This document shows positions 47,821 to 57,677 of a DNA stretch of 64,000 nt, piece after piece. Each line of letters starts with the position of its first letter. Position 1 is the first letter of the stretch. The position numbers and the translations under genes were made by a program. The notes below the pieces were generated by a model. The model did no database searches. It had not been told where the DNA came from and saw only the letters and a list, made by a program, of their open reading frames with translations. Source of the DNA: Vittaforma corneae ATCC 50505 (taxonomy: Eukaryota > Microsporidia > Nosematidae); assembly GCF_000231115.1 (NCBI RefSeq), contig NW_006889834.1:233128-297127 (forward strand). The letters are read 5' to 3'.

Positions 47821-48384
47821 ATGTCGACAACATGCTGCACAACACAGAAACTGAACTTGATTGTAATTGGGCTCCCTGGCTGTGGAAAAGGTACACAGTC
47901 TGCTAAAATAGCTAAGCACTATAATCTTAAACATGTTACATCGGGGGACTTACTGAGACAAGAGGTGGAAAGAAACAGCAAATACGCCAAGCAGATCCAG
48001 GAGCTGATGAAAACGGGCAAGCTGTTTCCCGATGATCTGGTGAATAGTATTCTTCTCGAGCATGTCCCCAAGGAAAACTATATTTTGGACGGATACCCCA
48101 GGAAATTATCACAAGTAAAGACGTTTGAAGATATTGATCTTGTAATCTACATTGAGTTGCCAGAGCAAGAGGCCGTTAGAAGAATTCTTCATAGAAACCA
48201 GGGCAGATCAGATGATAGCGAGGAAGCTGTAAAGGTAAGACTGAGAGCCTTTGATAGAGAAACCGAGCCCGTAATTGAGTACTACAAATCACGAGGCATA
48301 CTGGAAGTTGTCGATGGGCAAGGCAGTGAAGAGGAAATATTTGGGAGGATCCAAGAACTTATTTTTAAGAAATTTAATATTTAA
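47821..48384 (+). CDS. ADK1: Adenylate kinase, short-lid type
   Basis: 187 residues from the ATG at 47821, preceded by TACCCTCAC; the frame is open upstream from 47719 without similarity. P-loop GLPGCGKGTQ, NMP-binding HVTSGDLLR, YILDGYPRKLSQVKTFE and R-rich RNQGRSDDSEEAVKVRL are all present. The lid domain is short, as in cytosolic UMP/CMP kinase and adenylate kinase 1. It balances AMP, ADP and ATP. UMP-CMP kinase is the alternative; DGYPRK occurs in both. Confidence 0.9.
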   Translation: MSTTCCTTQKLNLIVIGLPGCGKGTQSAKIAKHYNLKHVTSGDLLRQEVERNSKYAKQIQELMKTGKLFPDDLVNSILLEHVPKENYILDGYPRKLSQVKTFEDIDLVIYIELPEQEAVRRILHRNQGRSDDSEEAVKVRLRAFDRETEPVIEYYKSRGILEVVDGQGSEEEIFGRIQELIFKKFNI

Positions 48385-48494
48385 TTAAACTCCAATAACA
48401 ACAGCTAACTCGTTTTCAACAATGGGCCAGTATTGAGGCTTTTAGCGAACACTGGACACACTTAGTGGTGTGGGAGTTTTGTAAAAAATTTATT

Positions 48495-51400
48495 CTATCT
48501 TATTCTTTGTCTGGAAAGTTTGATATGGGAAGACGGATTGAAGAATAGATTGAACAGTGTCTGAAGCAGTTTGGGTAAAATGGCGACCAAATTCATAAAA
48601 AGCAGAAATGCACCAGTCTTATACAACTCATCATACTTTCGTATTTCCGAAAGAAATGGGATTGAAATAATGTAGCAGACGATAGAGCCAAGACAGATAA
48701 GAACTATTCTTCCTGTTAAGGTTCTCGGACACCGACAAGAGAACCATGAGCTGTTCATTTATGATCAGGTTGGTAAAGCATATGGTACTCAACGAGAACA
48801 TTTCTCTTTTTTTCAATTTGAAGTATAGAAGGATAAAGGTAGAGGCTTGAAAAATACTCATTGTAAGTGAGATGAAGAACTGTCTAATGCTGAGAAGATT
48901 GTTCAGCTGTAACTCCTTGAATAGCTCAGGGTACTGCATCGACAGGCTTTTTGGAATGTCCTGGTCTATAATGACCCAGAACAGCGGGAAAATTGTAAAT
49001 AGAATGAAGAGCATTGGCATTTTCCCCTGAAGAATAGAGATTGGGAAAAAGTGAATTAGGCAGCAGAAAATAGCCTGGATCGTGCTCAAAAGAACACCCC
49101 TGTGAAAGATAAGATGGGCAATCTTGGAAGTATTTTTGTAGCACATTCTACCATGGGAAAGCAGTAAATCTAATACGTCTGAAAAACTTTTAAGGGCGAA
49201 ATCCGCTGCAAGTGAGGCCTGCGAGCCTTCCTTGCCCTCTATTCCTACTCCAACATTGGCTTGTGTAATCATGGAAACATCATTTCCGCCATCGCCAATG
49301 CACAGCACTGTTTCATTGGCTTTCTCTCTAAGTGCGGCAGCCATAATTGCTTTCTGAGTAGGCGTATAACGGCATCCAACCAGGCAATGCAGACCCTTGG
49401 AAATATCAATAAATCTATCGAGAAAATGATCAATGATAACCGCTAGAGATGCCCCATCAACAACAAGAGAATTGAATCCTCTTGTGCTCAGTGCATCAAG
49501 GTTTTTCTTAATCTCGTCCTTGGAAGTGCAGTTGGCAATAATCATATAGTGGTCATTTTTAGTCAAAAGCCTCGATGAAAAGGCGATTGAAATTGCCGTC
49601 TCAATCTTGTCGCCGGTCAACATCCAAATTTTAATTCCAGCATTCCTCAAACTTTCAAGTGTTTGCTTGACTTTATCTTGGAGCTTGTCTTCTACACCCG
49701 TCAAGCCAACAACATCCAAGTCCTTTTCAAGTTTGCATTGCTCCTCGAGCATCTTCTCGTTTCTATTCACCAACGACATCTTTGCAGTATTATATGCTTT
49801 TGCAAACTTTGAAAACTCACTTTCCGAAATGACTTTCTTGGCTATCACTAATGTTCTTAGCCCCTCTCTTGCCATGTTGTCGGTCTCCTCCTCAATCCAA
49901 TCATTTTCTTTCACGATGCTCTTCATAACGGTATCTGCTCCTTTTTCAAAGAAGATATACTCGTCATCCTTCTTTAATATGATGCCCATTCTTTTTGTAT
50001 CGCTATTAAAGGGAAACGTATAGAGAATCTCATACGTCACAATTTCTCCCTTGGGATTTTGGATGTGCATCTTGTGATTATCACGTGCTACCAGCTTCAT
50101 TCCAACCTGCCCTGTGTAGTTTACCATTGCCACCTCGTCTGGTGAGGATGCTTGATATTGAATGCCCTCCTCAGATTCTATCGGCATGACACTGTGGCAG
50201 ACGCTTAGTGCCTCTATCAGGTCGTAGATCTTTGAGTCTAAGCTTTTGGACTTCTTCCAAAACATCTTTTTTGAGCGCCATGACTTGTCCAGTATTTTGC
50301 CAATTGACCTTGTTATTTCCTCTGTATTCTCTGCATTGTAGCACACCGTTCCAATATGCAGCTTTCTCATTATCATTTCATTTTTGGTCAAAGTGCCCGT
50401 CTTGTCTGTTAAGAAGAAACTTATCCGGGCAAGCTCTTCCTGAAGGGTATTTGTGAGCACTTTGACTGTAGACAGGCTGGGATCCTTACTCAGCCGATAG
50501 GCATAGATAAACCTAGCTGTTGTTATCATAAATCTCAGCGATATTGGTATCACGTATGAAAAAATAATAATAAACCTGACGCAGACGATTCTCCAGGATG
50601 TTGAAAAATCGAAGCCAGCCCTGAAAAAGGTAAACATGATCGATCCAAATATCGAAATAACCGCCATAATTGCAACAAAGCGATCAAGCTCTTTTTCGAT
50701 TATGCCCGTCTTGTTCCTTGGCTTATTAGTGTTCATCATCGATCTTGTATCATGTCCGGTGTAAATAACCAGGGCTAGTGCAGCGGAAGACGAAACAACT
50801 GTATTTGCCCAGAGTGTATTTTCTAAATCGCATCCCATTTCTCTCCTTGCAGGTTCTACCGGCTGGGCTTCGGTCTTGACCGGTATCTTTTCTGGCGTAG
50901 CTGCTGATTCAGCACCCTGAATGTTTAATAGGTTAGCCTCATTCGCCATCAAGCTGATGTTCTCAAGATCGACACTCTTGGACGTTCTGATGGGCGAGCT
51001 TGGCTTTCCAAAAATTAACTGATTGTCTTCTCTCTTTTCAATAAAGCTGTTTACAATGAGTTTTCCATTGAATGAGTATATTTCTTTGCTGGGCGGTTCA
51101 ATCTCAGCCTCAATACTTGAAAGGCTTTTTATTGCACAGTGCTGTGTCTCTGCAAGCGAGTTTCTACGTTTCCAGTCCGTTTCGCCATCCAGCTGGTCAG
51201 TTCTAATAAATATTTCGCCAGAGTTGTCTTCCGACTTCAACAGAATACAATCTGCAGGCACTCTCTGGCCCTTCTCAATAAGAATGATATCTCCCACCTT
51301 TATTTTCTGGCTTTCTACTTTGGCAAAGTCTTTTCCTTTTAGTTTTTTGTACTGTGCCATGTTAATTTCCTTGTCTCTCAAATAACGGGAATAGTTGTCT

Positions 51401-51660
51401 ATGGCTTCTCTGAGGACTGTGATCATGAATATTACCAGCCAAGGAAGTAGAGATGAATACAGCGATGTGATTCTGTACGTTTTCTTTATTTGGCAGAAAA
51501 TAACGAACAGGAAAAATGTCGAAGAGATGCTTTCTATCTGCATTTTCGCCATCATGAACGGAAATGACAAAATCGAGTATTTTGTGTTGATAATTCTATT
51601 GTCAGAAGTGTTCTTTGGGGCTTTGGAGGATATGTACACCGTGGACTGCTTCTTTGGCAT
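48495..51660 (-). CDS. NEO1: P4-type ATPase (NEO1/ATP9-like lipid flippase), C-terminal frameshift
   Basis: Main frame of 1009 residues (48631-51660) with TDQLDGETDWKRR, characteristic of the Neo1/ATP9 class, phosphorylation motif DKTGTLTKNEM, nucleotide-binding YQASSPDEVAMVNYTG and hinge MLTGDKIETA, GDGGNDVSMI. CCC precedes the ATG. Near 48716 the frame leaves the family and stops, while the overlapping frame 48495-48758 supplies the missing last helices (RIVLICLGSIVCYIISIPFL and FMNLVAILPKLLQTLFNLFF). Dropping one A from AACAGG joins them. Neo1 maintains phosphatidylethanolamine/serine asymmetry in Golgi and endosomes. Confidence 0.92.
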
Positions 51661-52140
51661 ATTAAGGGTGAATTGTTTTCTTTAAATGTTGCAGCACAAT
51701 TGGCTCAAATTCAGGAGTGCACGTAAAGAAATGAACCAATTGAGTAAAAAGGAGGAAAAGGTGTCATTTAAGCAGTTAATGGCAGATTTTCAGACACAGC
51801 GGCCACACCTGTGAGAATCTTGGCTGCACACCCGAGATGATGAAACAAAACTTAAATCATAGCCCAAAGTATGAAGAAGTTTTTTACTGCCATCAACAAA
51901 AACACTCCAATATGCGGATCATGTTTTAAGTGTTTCTTCTTAGCATAGCGACAAAACATCTCAATCAATCGCTGTTTTCAATTATACCGCAGTAAGAGTG
52001 CTAAGGCCTTAAGTTATATAAAAGCCCAACTACTCCAATGATACAGGTTTAAATGCAGGCACATCTCCAAAGCATATTCATCTTTTGGCATATTTCCAGC
52101 TCTAAGAAATTCGTGTATTGTTCCTTCAAAATTTTGCCCA
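51661..52140. other. Divergent intergenic region NEO1 / helical repeat protein
   Basis: About 480 bases. Holds a possible 42-codon ORF (51686-51814, listed separately). TGCCCA ends it directly before the next ATG. Confidence 0.5.
51686..51814 (+). CDS. Possible 42-aa basic protein
   Basis: ATG to TGA, opening MLQHNWLKFRSARKEMNQL and continuing with KKEEKVSFKQLMADFQTQ. It reads as one amphipathic Lys/Glu helix plus a tail. Composition is protein-like, but there is no CCC at the start and no family match. It starts 26 bases from the opposite-strand NEO1 ATG. Treat as speculative. Confidence 0.3.
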   Translation: MLQHNWLKFRSARKEMNQLSKKEEKVSFKQLMADFQTQRPHL

Positions 52141-54744
52141 ATGGAAATACACCAACTTGCAGAAATCAGCGAGAAAATATATGGAGATCTGCAAGCACTG
52201 CTGCCCGCAGATATTAAAGCCATCGAGTGTATCTTGCAGAAGGAAAGTATCAAGTATGGCAAAATTCGAACATTCAATCTTGAAGATAGTCAGGACATCG
52301 TTTTACTAACTATGAAGCAGAACTGCTTGATTCTTATTAAGCATCTGCTGGAAAATGAAATTTCAGTTCCAGACAACTTGCTCAATGCTGTTTATAAGCT
52401 TGTAAATCTCAAGCAGACATACCTATCCTCGTCGTTTGAAGCATCAAGCACCAACGACAAGCCAACACAAAGAAAAAGCATGGATCTGCATGCCCAGATT
52501 GAGAAGGAGAGGATCATAGACAGCATTCTCAATCTTTTAGTTGACATTGTTTTTATTTCCAGGTACAGGAGCGAGGATTTGGCTAATTTTTTAAAAAGCA
52601 AAAAAGTGCCTGATGAGTTTTCAGTTAATTTGGCAATAGCCATTGATCAGGAACTTGATCTCGAATCTTTTGAACTGGCTGTCCTAACTAAAAAGCTCCT
52701 CGGGCCTGTTTTTCTCAGTTTGGCAAAGTCGTATAGAGGCTCCATGAGAAAGCTTACGAAGAAGAAGATCATTGACATAGCATCGAGATGTATTGACACA
52801 AAAGATAGACATGTCGCATTCAAGCTATTTTACTACCTGAATGAGGAGCCACATAGAAATATTCTTGTAAATACCAAGCCCGAAAGCTCGCCCGAGTATT
52901 TTGGATTTGCAAGCTCGCTTGTTATGGATAAGGAAAGCGCTGAGATTGTCTATGCCAAGTTAGAGCCGTACTTTGACGACTTGGTTGAAGCCTTACAAAC
53001 TCTGCTTTCATTTCCAAAGCATGAGGAGAAGTCGATCCAGCCAAGAGACGAAAAAATGATAAGATATCTTCTTGAATGCATTAATAGTATATCCAGATTC
53101 AAGTCTCTTATTTTTTTCAAGTTTGTTTCGCTGCTTCAGGGAATATTAAAGATTAAAGTGTCCAAGGAAATCAAAGGCACTATTTATGACATTTTGAGTA
53201 AATATGTTGATGAAAGAGACCTTTATGTTGGAAAAGTTGTAGAGTGCAGGGATGATGTTGAAATGGAAATTAAAACAAAGGATTTCTATCTGCTACCAAG
53301 ACTGATTAAGTTTTTGAATTCATACCAAAGACGTGAGCAAAGAGAAATTGAACTAGTTAATATTGGTGTGCTACTGGGCTCGCCGTACATTACAGACACC
53401 GACAAATCAAATGCAGCCTACATCGACAGTTCCGAAAAGTACGACTTCAGGGTTTTGGGGCTGAAAAGCGAGGATCCTACAACTGTTATTGAGTGCCTAG
53501 ACTGCTATATCAGCCCGGATGTTCTTAAGATGTACTCGGTACATTTGAGAAATGCAATGGTTAAGGATGTGGCAGTCATTGACAAAATAATTGATTTCCA
53601 AATTGAGCATCATTCGCCCATCGACGACATTTCCATTGTCAATTCCATTCTTTCCCACTCCTCGCCCCGCTTCTTTGAATATGCCAGATTGTTCAAGGAT
53701 TTTTCATTTTACCTTAACAGCGATGTGCTAGAAAGAATATCTGAGGATCCAGAAAATGGCACGGAATGGATAAAGGAATGCTATAACAAGGAATTTGGGC
53801 TGTTTATACTCCACAACTGTGGATACTTCAATGATCTTCTCAGGGGTAGTAGTGCAATGCAACCAGGTCTATCACTGGTTTATGAAAAGATACTTGATGA
53901 AAACCTTGGAAATGTTGAGGTTAGGGTTTTTAATGGGAGGGATGAGAGCGAGTCTCGTCATTCTACTATTTACTTATTTGATAACCAGGAAGTTCTAACA
54001 GAGACATTTTTCAGGATTTTTGCTAAACAATTGATTTATTGTAAGTTTTTCAGGGTCGGTGAAAATATAGGACATACTGTCCTGAAAAAGTATATCTCTC
54101 CTTTTTACAGCTGCTATGTCAAAGCAAAGGCTGTCTGTGGGCTGGATGTGTCCTCCGATATTCAGTTTATGAAAAAGAACTTGTTGGCCGATGATGATCT
54201 TCTTGGCTATTTGAAGACTGTAGGCTGCTATTCGCCCGAGACAGAAGTCTGTTCTTCTAGCATTCTTCTTAACTTCGGAATCAGGGACAATTCGATTTTT
54301 GTAAAAAACTTTCCAGGTGCCAGTGATTTTGAAAAGTTTATTCTCTTTTTCAACATTGAGCACGTATCGAAGGACATCGACATTATAATCAAAGATGAAA
54401 TTATGAAAAATCTGAAAAACCCAAACAGGTTATATTTGAGAATGTGCATTCTCCAGTTGTTTAGAACCAAAGAGCTTGACCAAATTATCAAAGTTCTTGA
54501 GAAGAACTTTGAAGACAAGGAACTGCTATTCAAGCTGTGTATGCATAACGTAATGCATGGTGGAAGGTACTTTTCCAAGGACCTGATTCTATATGGAGAC
54601 GAGGTATTGAGGAGCAAGGCCTTGTTTCTTCTGTATTATTTGAGTATTTGGGACAAAGAGTATCTCAGAGAGATGATTGAAAAAGCCGATGCGGAGGCAT
54701 CTGAGGACATGAAGTACCTAACTGAAGATATAGGGAGCTATTAA
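52141..54744 (+). CDS. Large all-helical protein, possible Nup192/Nup205-like nucleoporin
   Basis: 867 residues starting right after TGCCCA. Predominantly helical with no membrane segment, no nucleotide motif and no zinc site. The N-terminal region (residues 25-130) has helical pairs spaced like the inner-ring scaffold nucleoporins (IECILQKESIKYGKIRTF, LILIKHLLENEISVP), and the remainder looks like irregular ARM/HEAT-like solenoid repeats. Such scaffolds build the nuclear pore core. This assignment is inference from architecture and size; other solenoid proteins (for example an exportin) would look the same by eye. Confidence 0.65.
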   Translation: MEIHQLAEISEKIYGDLQALLPADIKAIECILQKESIKYGKIRTFNLEDSQDIVLLTMKQNCLILIKHLLENEISVPDNLLNAVYKLVNLKQTYLSSSFEASSTNDKPTQRKSMDLHAQIEKERIIDSILNLLVDIVFISRYRSEDLANFLKSKKVPDEFSVNLAIAIDQELDLESFELAVLTKKLLGPVFLSLAKSYRGSMRKLTKKKIIDIASRCIDTKDRHVAFKLFYYLNEEPHRNILVNTKPESSPEYFGFASSLVMDKESAEIVYAKLEPYFDDLVEALQTLLSFPKHEEKSIQPRDEKMIRYLLECINSISRFKSLIFFKFVSLLQGILKIKVSKEIKGTIYDILSKYVDERDLYVGKVVECRDDVEMEIKTKDFYLLPRLIKFLNSYQRREQREIELVNIGVLLGSPYITDTDKSNAAYIDSSEKYDFRVLGLKSEDPTTVIECLDCYISPDVLKMYSVHLRNAMVKDVAVIDKIIDFQIEHHSPIDDISIVNSILSHSSPRFFEYARLFKDFSFYLNSDVLERISEDPENGTEWIKECYNKEFGLFILHNCGYFNDLLRGSSAMQPGLSLVYEKILDENLGNVEVRVFNGRDESESRHSTIYLFDNQEVLTETFFRIFAKQLIYCKFFRVGENIGHTVLKKYISPFYSCYVKAKAVCGLDVSSDIQFMKKNLLADDDLLGYLKTVGCYSPETEVCSSSILLNFGIRDNSIFVKNFPGASDFEKFILFFNIEHVSKDIDIIIKDEIMKNLKNPNRLYLRMCILQLFRTKELDQIIKVLEKNFEDKELLFKLCMHNVMHGGRYFSKDLILYGDEVLRSKALFLLYYLSIWDKEYLREMIEKADAEASEDMKYLTEDIGSY

Positions 54745-54950
54745 ATACCATGTTTTATGACCATGTTTTGATATTAAACAGTTTATTGACTAGTGTGAGC
54801 ATATTACATTTCGCTCATTCAGGTAAAGTATGTTCGTGTTTACATTAAAATGAAGTGACAATTATGCTCATAAGCAAGGACCAGATAGCTTGTTTGAATG
54901 TACTAGTTTACGCCGTGAATAAACAGAAATGAATGTTTCTTGAAATTGCC

Positions 54951-56039
54951 CTAATACTTTGTCGAAATCTGCACAACATCTTCATCGTTCAGAAAATGCG
55001 ACAGCCCAACTTTCTGTGGCTGGTGTTTTGCACTGCTTCCCCACACCAATGCGTGCTTAAAATTGATATCCATGTCTTTGTGAATTCTTAAGCACAGCTC
55101 TTTAACTGTAGGCTCACTCCTCATCACTATGGGATGTTTAAAGTCTGGATCTTCGCCTTTCTTTTTTGTATAAATCCTCTTTAACTGTAGTTCGCTCCAC
55201 ACTCGGTGCTTCAATTCATCCAAGTTCCATCCCATGTTGCAGCTGATGACAACGTTTTCATCGTCTTCTGCTATGGAAAGAAACTCGTCATATGAAAGCT
55301 CATCAACTTTGTTATAACAGAATATGCATCTCAGATATGTTGCATTTGAACTGAGAACATCTATAAGATCCTCGTCTGTAATATCCTCCCTGATTGTTAG
55401 TTGGCAATTATAAATTCGATACTCCTTCAATATCGCTATTATTGTTGCCTCGGAAAGATTGGCCAACTTGCAGCATGCCGTAATCTCAATGCCACTGCCT
55501 GTTCTTACCAGCGAAACATTTGGTCTTGTCTTATTGATTCTAATGCCCATTTTATTTAGCTCAGAAATTAAAATTTCTTTGTCCTTTGGTCTTCTGTAGT
55601 CGAGAATCATCAAAATAAGGTCTGCTGTCTTGACAACACTAATGATCTGTCTTCCTCTTCCCCTATTTGAGGACGCTCCATCAATGATTCCCGGCAAGTC
55701 TAAGATTTGGATGGATGCGCCGTTGTATTCCAATTTGCCAGAAATACAGTCTAATGTTGTAAACTCATGCTCGGCCTGCTTGCTGAAGGTGGACGTAATT
55801 TTACTCAGAAGAGTCGACTTTCCTACGCTTGGAAATCCGACGAGTGCAACTCTTGCATCTCCGGATTTCTGAACTTCAAAAGCTGGTGCTTTTGTTGATT
55901 TCTGCTTTGGTTCTGCGAGCTCGCTCCTATATCTTGCCAGCTTGGCCTTCAGAGAACCTAAATGGTGCTCTGTGGCCTTATTTTTCTGAGTCCTAGCCAT
56001 TTCAGCTTCAATCTCGGCAATTTTGTCGCCGAGTCCCAT
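54951..56039 (-). CDS. RBG1: Developmentally regulated GTP-binding protein (DRG1/RBG1)
   Basis: 362 residues from the ATG at 56039 (GGAGTCC before it), giving the family opening MGLGDKIAEIEAEMARTQKN; an in-frame start at 56135 is unneeded. GTPase motifs: GFPSVGKSTLL (G1), TTLD (G2), DLPGII (G3), CYNKVDE (G4) and the SCNMGWNLDEL (G5) region, followed by a C-terminal TGS domain (FKHALVWGSSAKHQPQKVG). DRG proteins work with DFRP partners on translating ribosomes. DRG1 (Rbg1) is preferred over DRG2 from the C-terminal SSAKHxPQRVG form. Length matches DRG1 of other eukaryotes. Confidence 0.96.
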   Translation of the reverse strand: MGLGDKIAEIEAEMARTQKNKATEHHLGSLKAKLARYRSELAEPKQKSTKAPAFEVQKSGDARVALVGFPSVGKSTLLSKITSTFSKQAEHEFTTLDCISGKLEYNGASIQILDLPGIIDGASSNRGRGRQIISVVKTADLILMILDYRRPKDKEILISELNKMGIRINKTRPNVSLVRTGSGIEITACCKLANLSEATIIAILKEYRIYNCQLTIREDITDEDLIDVLSSNATYLRCIFCYNKVDELSYDEFLSIAEDDENVVISCNMGWNLDELKHRVWSELQLKRIYTKKKGEDPDFKHPIVMRSEPTVKELCLRIHKDMDINFKHALVWGSSAKHQPQKVGLSHFLNDEDVVQISTKY

Positions 56040-56373
56040 GGACTCCGAATTTTTATTGTGGAAATGGTGTTTGGAAGATTGCAACGGCAGCGGTGTAAAT
56101 GTGCAATAAGCTGTCTCCATGGCCAGCACATGCAAGAGTTAAGGTAGGCTAGTGTCGCAGGCCTAAAAGATTTGCAGGTTGTTTGCAAGAACATGATATC
56201 TGTTCTGAGTTTGCACATGGACATCTCCAAGAAGTTAGACAACTTATATAAGAAACTAGATAAAGTAAATCTGCAGTATACAGTGCAACAACAGTCAACA
56301 TGCAAACTTAAATTTAACGCACCTTTTAGATTTATTTGGCGATTTTGAGCTATCCAGAGCACCAAGCATGTTC
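56040..56373. other. Intergenic stretch RBG1/CAC2
   Basis: About 335 bases between two minus-strand genes. Contains a plus-strand ORF of 51 codons (56193-56348, listed separately). No RNA gene seen. Confidence 0.5.
56193..56348 (+). CDS. Possible 51-aa helical protein
   Basis: ATG at 56193 (or internal ATG at 56217). The segment MDISKKLDNLYKKLDKVNL is a good amphipathic heptad helix, and the end is aromatic (PFRFIWRF). Small DASH subunits have this size and form, but I cannot align it to one. No CCC box; speculative. Confidence 0.25.
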   Translation: MISVLSLHMDISKKLDNLYKKLDKVNLQYTVQQQSTCKLKFNAPFRFIWRF

Positions 56374-57456
56374 CTAAAAGCGGATTGTGCAAATAAAGCC
56401 ATCCATCGAACTCAGAAACACCGTGTTGTTGTCAACGATAGCATCAGTAATTGCCATATAACAGGCATTGTCAACGCAGCAATCTAACTCATTGTGGACA
56501 AGCACATATGCGCTTTTCTTGGTGCAGATCACCAAAGCATCCTCGTTTCTAATTCGTCCCGCCACAACTTTCACAATTGATGAATTCAGAGGCCCAACCC
56601 TTTTCTGAAGATGAGCTGGTTTAAAGGGATACGCAAAGATACTTAGAGTGTTGTTTTTGGTAAAGACATGCAGAAGATCCTCCTCAAATAGTATTCTTTT
56701 GAAAAGCCCCCTCGAAGTATCTAGGTTTTGATCTAGTTGGCTAACTAATTGTAGTTTATTTTTATGGATCATATGGACCTTCAAAGTCTTATCGACTGAA
56801 TATGTTGCCAAGAGATTATATTTTTTGTTGTATGAAATTCCTTGTATTGTGTTTTCGTGGATATTTTGTGAAAACACCAACTCAGATTTAATCACATGCT
56901 TCATACTGTTAGCTACTGCATTGTTTGCATTTTCTTGGCACGCTGTCGAGTCTGTCATCATACTGCTTGGCTCGATGCTAGTTTCTTCCATAACTTCTAT
57001 TTTGTAGCAGTCAATTCTGCCACTTCCAAAGCCAACGAACAATAGGTTCTCAGACCAGCACATATCATATGCATCGTTTTCAACATCCTTCTGCATTGTA
57101 TATTCTGTTTTGTCGGTATAAAGTATAATTCTTCCACCATCTGCACAGGCAGCTAAAAGATAAGGACAGCTAAGATTGCTTTTGCAAAATCTAACACAGT
57201 TTATTGGTTTGGAGAAGCCAGCCAAATCTTTTAGATATTCTATTTGAATGGTGGAGTTGACGGCAGTTTTGTAGACATTGTCGTCATAGTTCATTTTTTT
57301 AAACAAGAGCCTCCAAAGACGAACCACACCATCAAATCCACAAGTCGCAAGCATATTGTTATGAATGTCCATTGACAGAATAGGCGAGTCTTCATGGAAA
57401 TAAATGTTGTGAGTGGTAACTTCAATTGGCGGGTGTTTTTTGATTAAGTCCACCAT
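56374..57456 (-). CDS. CAC2: Chromatin assembly factor 1 p60 subunit (CAC2), WD40
   Basis: 360 residues. The opening THNIYFHEDSPILSMDIH followed by LATCGFDGVVRLWRL matches the first blade of CAF-1 p60/Cac2 and related HIRA proteins. Further blades: INCVRFCKS, YLLAACADGGRIILY, IQGISYNKKYNLLATYSVDKTLKV. Blades lie between residues 20 and 355, with no long B-domain tail. CAF-1 deposits H3-H4 behind replication forks. HIRA is the alternative, but the KKHPPIEVTTHNI start and small size favour CAC2. Confidence 0.85.
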   Translation of the reverse strand: MVDLIKKHPPIEVTTHNIYFHEDSPILSMDIHNNMLATCGFDGVVRLWRLLFKKMNYDDNVYKTAVNSTIQIEYLKDLAGFSKPINCVRFCKSNLSCPYLLAACADGGRIILYTDKTEYTMQKDVENDAYDMCWSENLLFVGFGSGRIDCYKIEVMEETSIEPSSMMTDSTACQENANNAVANSMKHVIKSELVFSQNIHENTIQGISYNKKYNLLATYSVDKTLKVHMIHKNKLQLVSQLDQNLDTSRGLFKRILFEEDLLHVFTKNNTLSIFAYPFKPAHLQKRVGPLNSSIVKVVAGRIRNEDALVICTKKSAYVLVHNELDCCVDNACYMAITDAIVDNNTVFLSSMDGFICTIRF

Positions 57457-57677
57457 CGAGGGTGAAGAGTTGGAAGTAGTTTACATAAAACCAGTCTAAA
57501 ATGAGCCAAAACTTAATCAAAAGATAGATTTAAATACTTCAAATGTGGCTCAGACCTTGCAAGACGAGAATGGCCATGTGAAAATCCGGCTGCCGTTCTA
57601 GCACATAAACCTTAAATCTAATGGCTAACGACATTAATTAAAAGATAATTTAACTATAAAATCCTGACGGCCTTGGG

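Noticed and set aside
48495..48758. Separate small gene of 87 codons at the end of NEO1
   Set aside because: Its two hydrophobic segments are exactly the missing C-terminal helices of the flippase in another frame, so I merged it into NEO1.
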